In this document: positions 16,756-23,708 of the stretch, in pieces | Layout: every line of letters starts with the position of its first letter | Position numbering within the stretch: the stretch's first letter is position 1 | DNA from: an uncultured Clostridia bacterium | Lineage (GTDB): Bacteria > Bacillota > Clostridia > Christensenellales > UBA1242 | Assembly: GCA_944372435.1 (NCBI GenBank) | Contig: CALVZD010000008.1 | Span: 1-39,923, forward strand | Direction of reading: 5' to 3' | DNA length: 39,923 bases | Position numbers and translations under genes: made by a program | Notes under the pieces: generated by a model | Seen by the model: only the letters and a program-made list of their open reading frames with translations | Databases searched by the model: none | Told to the model about the DNA's origin: nothing

Positions 16756-16870
16756 AAGAAAACCTCCGTCGCGCAGAAAAAACCTTAAACAGCCTCCAAC
16801 TTTCACCAAGCTTTGCTTTTGTTTACCAAGCTCCGCTTTTGTGTATACTAAGCTCCGCTTATAATTGGAA

Positions 16871-17204
16871 GGCATGGCTGGCTTAACGCGCATATTTGAT
16901 TTTAATATTTGTAAAAAAGAAATTTATATTCAAATCTTTTTTACATGACAATATTAGCATAAAAAATTTTTTATACCAAACGATTTTACATATTTTTCTA
17001 AAAAAAAATAAAAAAATTTTTTTTAATAAATATTTTATTTTTTTCGTCTTTTATTTTTAAGAAGCAGAAAATATTTTTTTGTGTTGTTTGAAACAAAAAA
17101 AATCTCAAAATATGTTTGAGATTTTTGATTTTTAAATGATTTTAAAGCGTTTTGCTTTAATTTTTAACAAATTATTAAAAATTGTCAGAAAAAATTGTTA
17201 AATC
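16871..17204. other. A/T-rich intergenic region
   Basis: This region lies between two minus-strand genes. It holds one clear terminator (17095-17126) and otherwise long A and T runs with no credible open frame. Confidence 0.5.
17095..17126 (-). terminator. Terminator downstream of the 59-residue peptide gene
   Basis: AATCTCAAA and TTTGAGATT form a nine-bp stem. The eight-A run on the plus strand becomes the U run of the minus transcript. Confidence 0.8.
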
Positions 17205-17384
17205 TTAAAAAAGTCGTCCGGAGCACTGACCAGGGCAGGTGTTTGCGCAGCCACAGAGGTTGGAACCGTTTGACAGGGCAAGCAAAAGCAGCAGCAAGAA
17301 GTTGGTGTTGGTGTTCAGGTTTGTGTCGGTTGCGTTTGCAAAGATTGACAGCAGCAAAACCAGCAAAATGTCTTGTGAATTCAT
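17205..17384 (-). CDS. 59-residue hydrophobic peptide with Cys-rich end
   Basis: ATG at 17384 follows AAAGGAGGGG, an almost perfect ribosome-binding site, and reads 59 codons to TAA. The peptide has two short hydrophobic stretches (DILLVLLLSIFA and FLLLLLLAL) joined by a Thr/Asn linker, then CGC, ANTC and PGQC giving four Cys in the last 16 residues. It resembles the many unnamed short Leu-rich, Cys-ended proteins of clostridia. It is too short for standard ORF cut-offs. The overlapping frames on both strands lack ribosome-binding sites. Membrane or export location is likely; the role is unknown. Confidence 0.7.
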   Translation of the reverse strand: MNSQDILLVLLLSIFANATDTNLNTNTNFLLLLLLALSNGSNLCGCANTCPGQCSGRLF

Positions 17385-17542
17385 TGACCCCTCCTTTCAA
17401 CAATTTTTAATTTAAAAGGGCAAAAAAAGTCAAAATACTGTTTTGCCTTTTCCTCTTTGGCAAGATAAAATAAAGCGAAGATTGCGTTTACGGTGTTTAT
17501 ATATGCCGCAAAAGCTCAAAGTGTCACTTTAAAAGGAGAAGC

Positions 17543-17875
17543 ATGGAAAAATATCTGCTGCTTTCAGAGCGGAGAAAAAGCGAAATTTTGTCGTTCTTGC
17601 CAAGTGACTTGGATGTCGCTCGCCTTGCTTGCTATTTTCAAAATTTTTCCGATTTTACGCGTTTGAAGATCATCTCCTGCCTGTCGCTTTGTGATATGTG
17701 TGTAGGCGACATTTCGACGCTGCTTGGCATAAATCAAACCACGGTTTCGCACCAACTTAAAATATTAAAAGACCAAGGGCTGGTTTCATATCGCAGAGAC
17801 GGAAAGATCCTGCTTTATTCGCTCACAGAAAAATCGGTCAGCGATGTGATGATGTATGCCGTCGAGTATCTATGA
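17543..17875 (+). CDS. ArsR/SmtB-family metal-sensing repressor
   Basis: The 110-residue protein has the winged helix of ArsR regulators: FSDFTRLKIISCLSLCDMCVGDIS, then the recognition helix NQTTVSHQLKILKDQGLVS and a wing RRDGKILLYSL. LCDMCVGDI corresponds to the ELCVCDL metal site and keeps two Cys. Thus a soft metal or arsenic-type inducer is likely. AAAGGAGAAGC precedes the ATG. No metal pump or reductase is adjacent, so its target is unclear. Confidence 0.9.
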   Translation: MEKYLLLSERRKSEILSFLPSDLDVARLACYFQNFSDFTRLKIISCLSLCDMCVGDISTLLGINQTTVSHQLKILKDQGLVSYRRDGKILLYSLTEKSVSDVMMYAVEYL

Positions 17876-17879
17876 TCTA

Positions 17880-17908
17880 TTGACTTTTGGCGCCGATTTT
17901 GCTAAAAT
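17880..17908 (+). promoter_or_regulatory. Strong extended -10 promoter, giving a leaderless transcript
   Basis: TTGACT (17880-17885), a 17-base spacer and TAAAAT (17903-17908) preceded by TGC form the promoter. The next start codon, ATG at 17916, lies where transcription should begin, and no Shine-Dalgarno sequence is present. Confidence 0.75.
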
Positions 17909-17915
17909 CATATAT

Positions 17916-18329
17916 ATGACAGATTTCAAAATCCCAAAGGGGTATATCAAACTTAAAGAAAAGTATGAGCTTTCAAACGATCAAAATTTGAAGTTCGAGT
18001 TTAACGCGCTCTCTCCGCAGGGCACCGTGATTTCGGTTTTTTTGGCAAAGGAAAAGCTTGACACCTATGACCGCATGATTCGCGACTATGGCAGCGTCAC
18101 TCAAAACCTTGAAATGAAAAAGAAGTTTTCCTTAAAAATCGGCGAAAAACAGGCGTATATATATATAATAGGAAAGGACAGCTTTCTCGCGCAGGCTTTT
18201 TTTGAGGTTAGAGGACAGCTTTTCAGCTTTCTCACTTCGATCGAAAAATTTGAGCGCGACTATCAAACGCTCAAAGCATCCAGCCCAGCTTTTTTGGCAC
18301 TGGTCAACTTTTTGAGGGCGCTGAGATGA
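17916..18329 (+). CDS. Small protein of unknown function upstream of queH
   Basis: The 137-residue product begins MTDFKIPKGYIKLKEKYEL and is soluble in appearance. ATG at 17916 is chosen because a strong promoter ends at 17908, ruling out the longer frame from 17856. The layout suggests translation from a leaderless mRNA. Its stop overlaps the queH start (ATGA), indicating tight translational coupling. I recognise no domain. Confidence 0.7.
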   Translation: MTDFKIPKGYIKLKEKYELSNDQNLKFEFNALSPQGTVISVFLAKEKLDTYDRMIRDYGSVTQNLEMKKKFSLKIGEKQAYIYIIGKDSFLAQAFFEVRGQLFSFLTSIEKFERDYQTLKASSPAFLALVNFLRALR

Positions 18330-18898
18330 AAAAGCTTTTGCTCCATTCTTGCTGCGGTCCGTGCTCAACTCATGTGATCAAGGCGCTTTCTGGCAAATAT
18401 GATCTGACAATATTCTATTTTAATCCCAACATTTTTCCCTTTGAGGAGTATCAAAAACGCTTGGGCGAGCAGAAAAGATATGCTAAAATTAAAGGTATTC
18501 GAGTGATCGAAGGCGAATATGATGAAGAGGGCTTTTTGGCAGCCGCAAAAGGCCTGGAACAAGAAAAAGAGGGCGGAGGCCGCTGCAAGCTTTGCTTTCA
18601 AATACGTTTGCAAAAAACCGCACAGCTTGCAAAGCAGCAGGGCTTTGACCTTTTTGCGACAACGCTCTCTGTCAGCCCACACAAAAACACAATCATGATC
18701 AACGAGGTTGGCTCTCAAATAGCCAAAAGCGAAAACATCGAGTTTTTGCCGGAAAACTTCAAAAAACAGGATGGCTATCTTGACAGCGTTCGGCTGTCGA
18801 AAGAGTTCGGCCTTTACAGACAGGATTACTGCGGTTGCAGATTTTCAAAAAAGGAGCGAGATGTTCGGCACGAAATCCAGAAAAGAAAAGAGGGGTGA
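18326..18898 (+). CDS. queH: Epoxyqueuosine reductase QueH
   Basis: The 190-residue protein matches the QueH (DUF208) family, which reduces epoxyqueuosine to queuosine in tRNA as the non-B12 alternative to QueG. The conserved Cys motifs are HSCCGPCS at 8-14, GRCKLCFQIRL near 91 and YRQDYCGC near 165. These bind an Fe-S cluster and a nearby metal. SVSPHKN, also conserved in the family, is near 119. It overlaps the preceding gene by four bases and the signal-peptidase gene by 38 bases, forming one operon. Cytosolic. Confidence 0.95.
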   Translation: MKKLLLHSCCGPCSTHVIKALSGKYDLTIFYFNPNIFPFEEYQKRLGEQKRYAKIKGIRVIEGEYDEEGFLAAAKGLEQEKEGGGRCKLCFQIRLQKTAQLAKQQGFDLFATTLSVSPHKNTIMINEVGSQIAKSENIEFLPENFKKQDGYLDSVRLSKEFGLYRQDYCGCRFSKKERDVRHEIQKRKEG

Positions 18899-19694
18899 GG
18901 AGTTCATCGAAAGGAGCGTCAGAAAATATCCACGCGTGCTCTTTTGGATTTTTCTCGTCTATTTTTTACTCTTCGCGTCTTATATGATCTGGTATTTTTA
19001 TTTCATCTCCACCTACACGCTTTCAAGCGTCGACGGGATCAGTATGCAAAACACCCTCAACACCGAAGCCGACGGTTCAAACGATTGCTACGATTGGGTG
19101 TATGTCAACAACAACAAGCAGCCTGAGCGTTTCGACATCGTCACAATTTCGGCGCAGCAGCTTGTTGACGGAGAGCTCACTGATGTTTCTCTGATCAAAA
19201 GAGTTATTGCGCTTGAAGGCGACCTTGTCACAATCAAAAAAGCAGAGGACGGATATTTTCATGTCTATGTTCAAAGGCAGGGCGAGCTTGCGCCAACAAG
19301 GCTGGATGAGGATTATGTCAAAAGCTATCAGGAGTGGACTGAGGGCGGGTCGTTTTCCTCCACCGTCGTAGATGCCTCAGAGGGTTCTGTCGTCACCTAT
19401 GAAAGAACGTTCTATCAAACCTTTTTGTCCAGCAAAGACGAAAATGTCATCAAAATCGGCGACACATGGTTCTATCAAGTGCCTGAAAACTCGGTGTTCT
19501 ATCTTGGCGACAACCGAGCCTTTTCTTCTGACAGTCGTGTGCGAGGGGTCGCCAGCCTTGATGATGTTGAAGGGGTTGCCGAAATAATTTTGAAAGACGC
19601 CCAGATTGCAACCGATGCGCAGCTGCTTTGGATCAAAACCTCTTCGATTTGCGGATATTATTGGAACGAAATCGAAAATGCCTTTGCAAGATAG
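18861..19694 (+). CDS. lepB: Type I signal peptidase
   Basis: The 277-residue protein is an S26 signal peptidase, which removes signal peptides at the outer face of the membrane. One N-terminal membrane helix spans about residues 25-50. The catalytic Ser is in GISMQNTL (S61) and the catalytic Lys in LIKRVIALEGD (K113). The C-terminal box is FYLGDNRAFSSDSRVRG. The SM box ends NTL instead of the usual PTL. AAGGAGCGAG before ATG 18861 sets the start, inside the end of queH. A terminator follows directly. A region of about 100 residues between the Lys box and the GDNR box is longer than in the shortest Gram-positive SipS types. Confidence 0.93.
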   Translation: MFGTKSRKEKRGEEFIERSVRKYPRVLFWIFLVYFLLFASYMIWYFYFISTYTLSSVDGISMQNTLNTEADGSNDCYDWVYVNNNKQPERFDIVTISAQQLVDGELTDVSLIKRVIALEGDLVTIKKAEDGYFHVYVQRQGELAPTRLDEDYVKSYQEWTEGGSFSSTVVDASEGSVVTYERTFYQTFLSSKDENVIKIGDTWFYQVPENSVFYLGDNRAFSSDSRVRGVASLDDVEGVAEIILKDAQIATDAQLLWIKTSSICGYYWNEIENAFAR

Positions 19695-19723
19695 AAAAAT
19701 GCCTCAAAATGGGGCATTTTTTT
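19695..19723 (+). terminator. Terminator of the queH-lepB operon
   Basis: AAAAATGCC and GGGCATTTTT form the stem and the T run follows, immediately after the lepB stop. Confidence 0.88.
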
Positions 19724-19765
19724 GTTAAATAGGTTTATTTTCTTGCAAAAAAGGTCAAAATCGTT

Positions 19766-19793
19766 TTGTTTAAAAGCCATTTTGTGTTAGACT
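19766..19793 (+). promoter_or_regulatory. Probable promoter of the HU gene
   Basis: TTGTTT (19766-19771) and TAGACT (19788-19793) are 16 bases apart. The predicted start leaves a leader of about 38 bases before the HU ATG. Confidence 0.5.
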
Positions 19794-19837
19794 TTTGTTA
19801 GCATTAAAGATGCAAAAATAAAAAAAGGGAGATCATT

Positions 19838-20110
19838 ATGAACAAATCTGAATTTATCAAAGCTTTTGCTGAAAAGGCAAATTTCACCCAAAAGGATGCA
19901 GGAATTGCTTTTGAAGCTATGGTGGCAACAATTGTTGACACACTCAAAAAGGGAGACAAAATCGCGATCGCAGGCTTTGGCACCTATGAGCTTAAAAAGA
20001 AACCTGCTCGCACTGGAATCAACCCTATGACAAAGCAAAAAGTGAAAATCGCTGCGTCAAAGGTTCCTGCTTTCAAATTCGGAAACAGTTTCAAAGCTAT
20101 TTTTAACTAA
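19838..20110 (+). CDS. hup: HU-family nucleoid DNA-binding protein
   Basis: The 90-residue protein is a full-length HU. It starts MNKSEFIKAFAEKANFT and has the GFGTYELKKKPARTGINP beta-arm signature with the conserved Arg-x-Gly-x-Asn-Pro tip. It ends PAFKFGNSFKAIFN. It binds and bends DNA as a dimer. GGGAGATC precedes the ATG. It is monocistronic, with a terminator directly downstream shared with the convergent rubrerythrin gene. Confidence 0.97.
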   Translation: MNKSEFIKAFAEKANFTQKDAGIAFEAMVATIVDTLKKGDKIAIAGFGTYELKKKPARTGINPMTKQKVKIAASKVPAFKFGNSFKAIFN

Positions 20111-20138
20111 AAAAAACCGCTCTTGCAGCGGTTTTTTT
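20111..20138. terminator. Bidirectional terminator between hup and rubrerythrin
   Basis: AAAAAACCGCT and AGCGGTTTTTTT pair around CTTGC. It serves both convergent genes and touches the rubrerythrin stop codon. Confidence 0.9.
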
Positions 20139-20733
20139 ATCGCCAATCTTGGGGGAAGTCGATGATGACATAGCCCTGAGGATATTGGCAGAGGGGGCAG
20201 GTTTTCCAGGCATCCTTTTTTGTTTCACGATAGCCGCAATTTGAGCACTCAAACTCAATGGCGGACTGACATTTGTAGAGCGACTTTTTCTTGTAGCGCT
20301 CAGCGAGAAACGAAAGCTTTTGCGAGTGCACCTTTTCCACCTCAGCCACCTGCAAAAAGGTTTTGGCGATATCTGCAAACCCCTCATCCTTGGCGATTTT
20401 TGCAAAGGCAGGGTAGATGTTTTCCGCCTCAGACTGCTCGATCTCCGCCGCTGTGAAAAGCGACGAGGCGATCTCTGACTGCTTAAACGGAAAGCCTGCC
20501 TCAATGTTAACATTGCCGTTTGAGCTTTGCGGCAGGTTGTCGATCATGTGCTGATAGAACATCTTTGCGTGCGCCATCTCGTTTTTTGCCAGCATCTTCA
20601 AAATCGTCGAGATATAGTTCAGCTGATTTTGCTTTGCATCCTTTGCGATAAATTGATACTTTGCGCCGTCCTGACACTCAGCGGCAAACGCTCTTGCCAG
20701 GTTTTGCCTTGTCACGCTGTCTTTAAACTCCAT
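20137..20733 (-). CDS. rbr: Rubrerythrin
   Basis: The 198-residue protein is a typical two-domain rubrerythrin, an NADH-linked peroxidase of anaerobes. The N-terminal four-helix bundle has the di-iron Glu/His ligands (AAECQDGAKY, KNEMAHA, EQSEAENI and EVEKVH). The C-terminal rubredoxin-type site is formed by CSNCGY and CPLCQYP. GAGGAGG lies before the ATG. It is probably transcribed alone for oxidative-stress defence, in keeping with an anaerobic host. Confidence 0.95.
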   Translation of the reverse strand: MEFKDSVTRQNLARAFAAECQDGAKYQFIAKDAKQNQLNYISTILKMLAKNEMAHAKMFYQHMIDNLPQSSNGNVNIEAGFPFKQSEIASSLFTAAEIEQSEAENIYPAFAKIAKDEGFADIAKTFLQVAEVEKVHSQKLSFLAERYKKKSLYKCQSAIEFECSNCGYRETKKDAWKTCPLCQYPQGYVIIDFPQDWR

Positions 20734-20782
20734 ATTTTCCTCCTCTCGGTGATTATATCCAACTATTTATCCTTTCAAACAT

Positions 20783-20812
20783 TTGCATTTTTTTGCCGTT
20801 TCGTGCTAAACT
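20783..20812 (+). promoter_or_regulatory. Promoter of the 20845 gene
   Basis: TTGCAT (20783-20788) and TAAACT (20807-20812, preceded by TGC) are separated by 18 bases. The leader carries AAGGAGAAGG before the ATG. Confidence 0.6.
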
Positions 20813-20844
20813 CTTTCTAGCAAAAGCTTTGCAAGGAGAAGGTT

Positions 20845-21609
20845 ATGGAAAACAACCAAAACGAAACGATAAAATATCACTATGATATGCTGAGAGACAA
20901 TTTTTCGGCGGTCATCAAAAAGATGGATCGCGAACTTGCGTATTTCAGAATTTATTTCAAAAGGCGCACGAAAACGGTTGAAGTCATATACGACACGCCA
21001 ACCAACCTGCTTTCCAGCGCAGGAATCGTGCTCAGCAAAGAGTTTCGCGACGGCAAAAGCTTTTTCAAGGTCAAAAAGATCTCCTATCTTCCAACCGAAC
21101 TCCGCAAGCCTAACCGAAAGTTTTACAACGCCGAATGTGGCAGCCGCGAAACGCCAAAGGATTATCCAATCCAGATCGCCTCGGCGATAAACAACGCCTT
21201 TTCAAACATATTCACAATCGACCTTGTCGAGGTGGTAAAGCAGACGACGGCTATTTTTGAAATCAAAATCAAAAGCGAGGTTTACAGCCTGACAAGCGGC
21301 GGAGGCATGAAAGGCGAGGTCAGCTTTGAAAAGATAACCTACAAGGATATGCAGTCGGGCAGAAAAGTCAAGAGAAAGGGCGTGACAGTGTCGCTGCCAG
21401 ATGACCCAGCCTTTGAAAAGGAGACCGCCGAGGTTTTGGACGCAATCGAGCGCAAGTGCAAAGAGCTTTTCTTTTACAAAGAAAGCCGCTTCGAAATCGC
21501 GCAAAGGTTGCTTAGGCCAAAAAAGAGCAACGAGCCAAAGCTCTCTCGAAGAGAGATCAGAGAGCTGCAAAAAAGGCAACAAGCCGAGGAAACCGCAAGC
21601 GAGGGCTAA
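20845..21609 (+). CDS. Unknown soluble protein, possibly CYTH-like
   Basis: The protein has 254 residues without membrane segments. Residues about 35-75 (YFRIYFKRR, VEVIYDTPTNLLSSAGIVLS and FFKVKK) recall the start of CYTH/triphosphate-tunnel domains. In those a YDTPDLLL-x-AGI-LR segment is followed by Lys-bearing strands. The ExExK signature itself is not evident, so this is weak. The last 40 residues are strongly charged and helical (EPKLSRREIRELQKRQQAEE), probably a coiled tail. AAGGAGAAGG upstream fixes the start, and a terminator follows. Confidence 0.7.
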   Translation: MENNQNETIKYHYDMLRDNFSAVIKKMDRELAYFRIYFKRRTKTVEVIYDTPTNLLSSAGIVLSKEFRDGKSFFKVKKISYLPTELRKPNRKFYNAECGSRETPKDYPIQIASAINNAFSNIFTIDLVEVVKQTTAIFEIKIKSEVYSLTSGGGMKGEVSFEKITYKDMQSGRKVKRKGVTVSLPDDPAFEKETAEVLDAIERKCKELFFYKESRFEIAQRLLRPKKSNEPKLSRREIRELQKRQQAEETASEG

Positions 21610-21637
21610 AATTTTTAGGCAAAAACTTTGAATTAAA

Positions 21638-21662
21638 ACGAGGCAAAACGCCTCGTTTTTTT
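21638..21662 (+). terminator. Terminator after the CYTH-like gene
   Basis: ACGAGGC and GCCTCGT pair around a short A-rich loop and are followed by seven T. Confidence 0.9.
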
Positions 21663-21709
21663 GCGCCTGCCTGTCCTTTTTTATCTAAATTTAGCATATA
21701 CATATCCGT

Positions 21710-23128
21710 GTGAAATCCAAAAAAAATCTTTTGCCTTTCAAAAATAAGCTCTTCTATGGTGTGGGCGGGCTTGGCTACAACTCCATGTCACAGACCATGG
21801 GGTCTTTTTTGATGTTCTTTTGCACCTCAATCATGGGGCTTTCAGGCACGCTCGTCGGGCTGGCTATCGGCATAGCTTCGCTTTGGGACGGCGTCAGCGA
21901 TCCGCTTGTCGGGCACATCTCCGACCGCTCTCGACCGGGGTTTTTCGGCAAAAGACTCAAATTTATGCTTTTTGCGGTGTTCGCGATTGCCGCGTGCAAC
22001 CTTGCGCTTTGGAGCATGCCAAAAACCAGCCAACTTGGCATGTTCGTCTGGCTGCTCGTGTTTTTGCTGCTGCTTGAAACCGCCAACACTTTTTGGTCGA
22101 CGCCTTTTTCTGCGCTCGCGCTCGACATCGCGCCTGACTACAACGAGCAGTCCAAAATCCAGTCCTACAAAACTTTTTTCAATGTCATAGGGATGATTTT
22201 GCCAAGTTTATTGATGTTTTGGATCATGCCATCCTTGACTTTGGGCACCGATGCAGCCGACGCAAGCCAGGGCGGCTTTGTCACGATTGCGCTTTTAAAC
22301 GGCGCTATGGTCATCTTTTTTGGGCTTGTCGCAATTTTTGGAAATCTGCGCCGCGTGCGACACAAGGTCCGCTATGGCCAGGCGCCAAAAAAGGAAAAGC
22401 ACGCCGTCAAAAATCTGATGATAGGCTATTTTGATGTGTTCAAAAAGCCGAGCTTTGCCTGCCTGATTTTGGGATATTCGATTGCACAAATCGCATCCTC
22501 CTTTCTCACTTCGGTGGGGATGCACCTTTTCACCTATTGCTATCACTTTTCAACCGCAAAAATTTCGATTTTGCTCATCGTGCTGTTTGCTGGCGCGATT
22601 TTGTCGCAGCCGGTTTGGGTGGGGCTTGCAAAACGCATAGACAAAAAGGGCGCGCTCATTTCGGCGCTTTCACTGCTGCTGCTTGGGATAGGTTTCACGC
22701 TGATTTCGTTTTTGTTTAGGCAATATCTTCCTGTTGGCACTCTCTTTGTTTTCGTCATAGTCTGCATCGGCGTCTGCGGATTTGGGCTTGGCGCGATGTA
22801 TTCGTTGCCGATTTCGATGTATGCCGATGTTGTCACGCTCGAACAGTATCAAACTGGCGTCAACAGGTCGGGTGCATTTCTTGGATATTATTCCTTCACC
22901 TACAACCTTTCAAATTCGATTTCGATGCTATTCATCGGGATTTTGCTGGATGCGATAAAGTTTGATCCGTCCGAGCCGATCCAAGCGATGAGCGTGCAAA
23001 ATGGGCTTGGCACCATCGTCTTTTGTGGCTGTTCGGTCGCACTCGCCTTGGCGATCTTGCTGTTTTCGCGCTACAAAGTCAAAAGGGCGGATGTTTTGAA
23101 GGCGCAGCTAAAACTCGGAAAAGAATAA
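21710..23128 (+). CDS. GPH-family sugar:cation symporter
   Basis: The 472-residue protein has about twelve membrane helices and the signatures of glycoside-pentoside-hexuronide (MelB-type) carriers. These are GVGGLGYNSM in the first helix, the loop WDGVSDPLVGHISDRSRPGFFGK, and a mid-protein break after NLRRVRHKVRYG. It probably imports a glycoside or uronide with Na+ or H+. It begins at GTG 21710, where relatives begin, but no ribosome-binding site precedes it. TTAGCATATACAT lies just upstream, so a very short leader is possible. A lipoprotein gene starts 47 bases after the stop. No glycosidase is adjacent, so the substrate is open. Confidence 0.85.
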   Translation: MKSKKNLLPFKNKLFYGVGGLGYNSMSQTMGSFLMFFCTSIMGLSGTLVGLAIGIASLWDGVSDPLVGHISDRSRPGFFGKRLKFMLFAVFAIAACNLALWSMPKTSQLGMFVWLLVFLLLLETANTFWSTPFSALALDIAPDYNEQSKIQSYKTFFNVIGMILPSLLMFWIMPSLTLGTDAADASQGGFVTIALLNGAMVIFFGLVAIFGNLRRVRHKVRYGQAPKKEKHAVKNLMIGYFDVFKKPSFACLILGYSIAQIASSFLTSVGMHLFTYCYHFSTAKISILLIVLFAGAILSQPVWVGLAKRIDKKGALISALSLLLLGIGFTLISFLFRQYLPVGTLFVFVIVCIGVCGFGLGAMYSLPISMYADVVTLEQYQTGVNRSGAFLGYYSFTYNLSNSISMLFIGILLDAIKFDPSEPIQAMSVQNGLGTIVFCGCSVALALAILLFSRYKVKRADVLKAQLKLGKE

Positions 23129-23175
23129 GGTGAATTTTTTTCTCCTCAAAAGCCAAACTAAAAGGGGAGGAAATC

Positions 23176-23667
23176 ATGAAAATCACTCAAACAGCTCTTT
23201 TTTCACTTGTTTTGGCAGCTGTTCTCACGGCGTCTGGCTGTGGAACACAGCTTTCATATGGCAGAGTCGAGCGAGACAGCGCTATGACAGGCGGAAGCTT
23301 GACCTTTGTCTATGACGAGCAAACTCACACTGCCACTTTTGGCGGAGAGGGTGAGGTTGTGGCGTATTATCCAGCAGATGAAGCGCTGGGCAGGGCGGCA
23401 GGCAATCGAGTTGGCGTCAAAATTTATGCGCCGAGCGAGATTTCGGACTACTCCAAAGCCAAGCTTGAATTTGAGGGCGCTCAGTTTACGGCGGGCAGTT
23501 TTATGAGCAAGGTCTATGATCAAACGCAAAACTATTTTGTGCTCACACCTCTTGTCAGCAAAAATGTCACCGAGTTCAAGCTTTCCGTCACATGGATGCA
23601 GGATAGTGCAGCGCAACAATACATAATCAAAATTGCAGACGGAACAAAATTTGCCTCGGCCTCTTAA
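23176..23667 (+). CDS. Secreted lipoprotein of unknown function
   Basis: The 163-residue product has a lipoprotein signal peptide: a Lys near the start, a hydrophobic core to about residue 18 and lipobox TASGC, with Cys at about 22. The mature part is beta-rich and has no named motif. GGGGAGGAAATC precedes ATG 23176; the longer frame from 23130 would bury that site. It is probably co-transcribed with the sugar symporter and is anchored on the outer face of the membrane. Confidence 0.8.
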   Translation: MKITQTALFSLVLAAVLTASGCGTQLSYGRVERDSAMTGGSLTFVYDEQTHTATFGGEGEVVAYYPADEALGRAAGNRVGVKIYAPSEISDYSKAKLEFEGAQFTAGSFMSKVYDQTQNYFVLTPLVSKNVTEFKLSVTWMQDSAAQQYIIKIADGTKFASAS

Positions 23668-23672
23668 AATCG

Positions 23673-23702
23673 TTTCTAAATATTTTCCATATATGATAAA
23701 AT
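23673..23702 (+). promoter_or_regulatory. Possible promoter giving a leaderless GtrA-ASCH transcript
   Basis: TAAAAT (23697-23702) ends seven bases before the ATG, and no ribosome-binding site is present. The -35 candidate TTTCTA (23673) is poor. Confidence 0.4.
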
Positions 23703-23708
23703 GTATCT

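Larger units (their letters stand above)
15993..16870. mobile_element. Inverted-repeat-bounded unit carrying a pilin-like gene
   Basis: Both ends start with TTCCAATTATAAGC and lead into 20-22 bp repeats. Both arms close with the same 30-bp sequence, GTTGGAGGCTG...TTCTGCGC (16281-16310, inverted at 16771-16800). The right arm is about 100 bp with three repeat units; the left is about 318 bp with thirteen. The space between holds one terminator and one pilin-like gene. No transposase is present. The symmetrical layout suggests a small non-autonomous element or a locus built by inverted duplication. Confidence 0.6.

Noticed and set aside
17195..17410. 71-residue plus-strand and 72-residue minus-strand frames over the small-peptide gene
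   Set aside because: Neither has a ribosome-binding site. The third frame (59 codons) has AAAGGAGGGG and the expected hydrophobic pattern.
18771..18860. Longer start for signal peptidase I
   Set aside because: The extension lies inside queH and lacks a ribosome-binding site. AAGGAG precedes ATG 18861.
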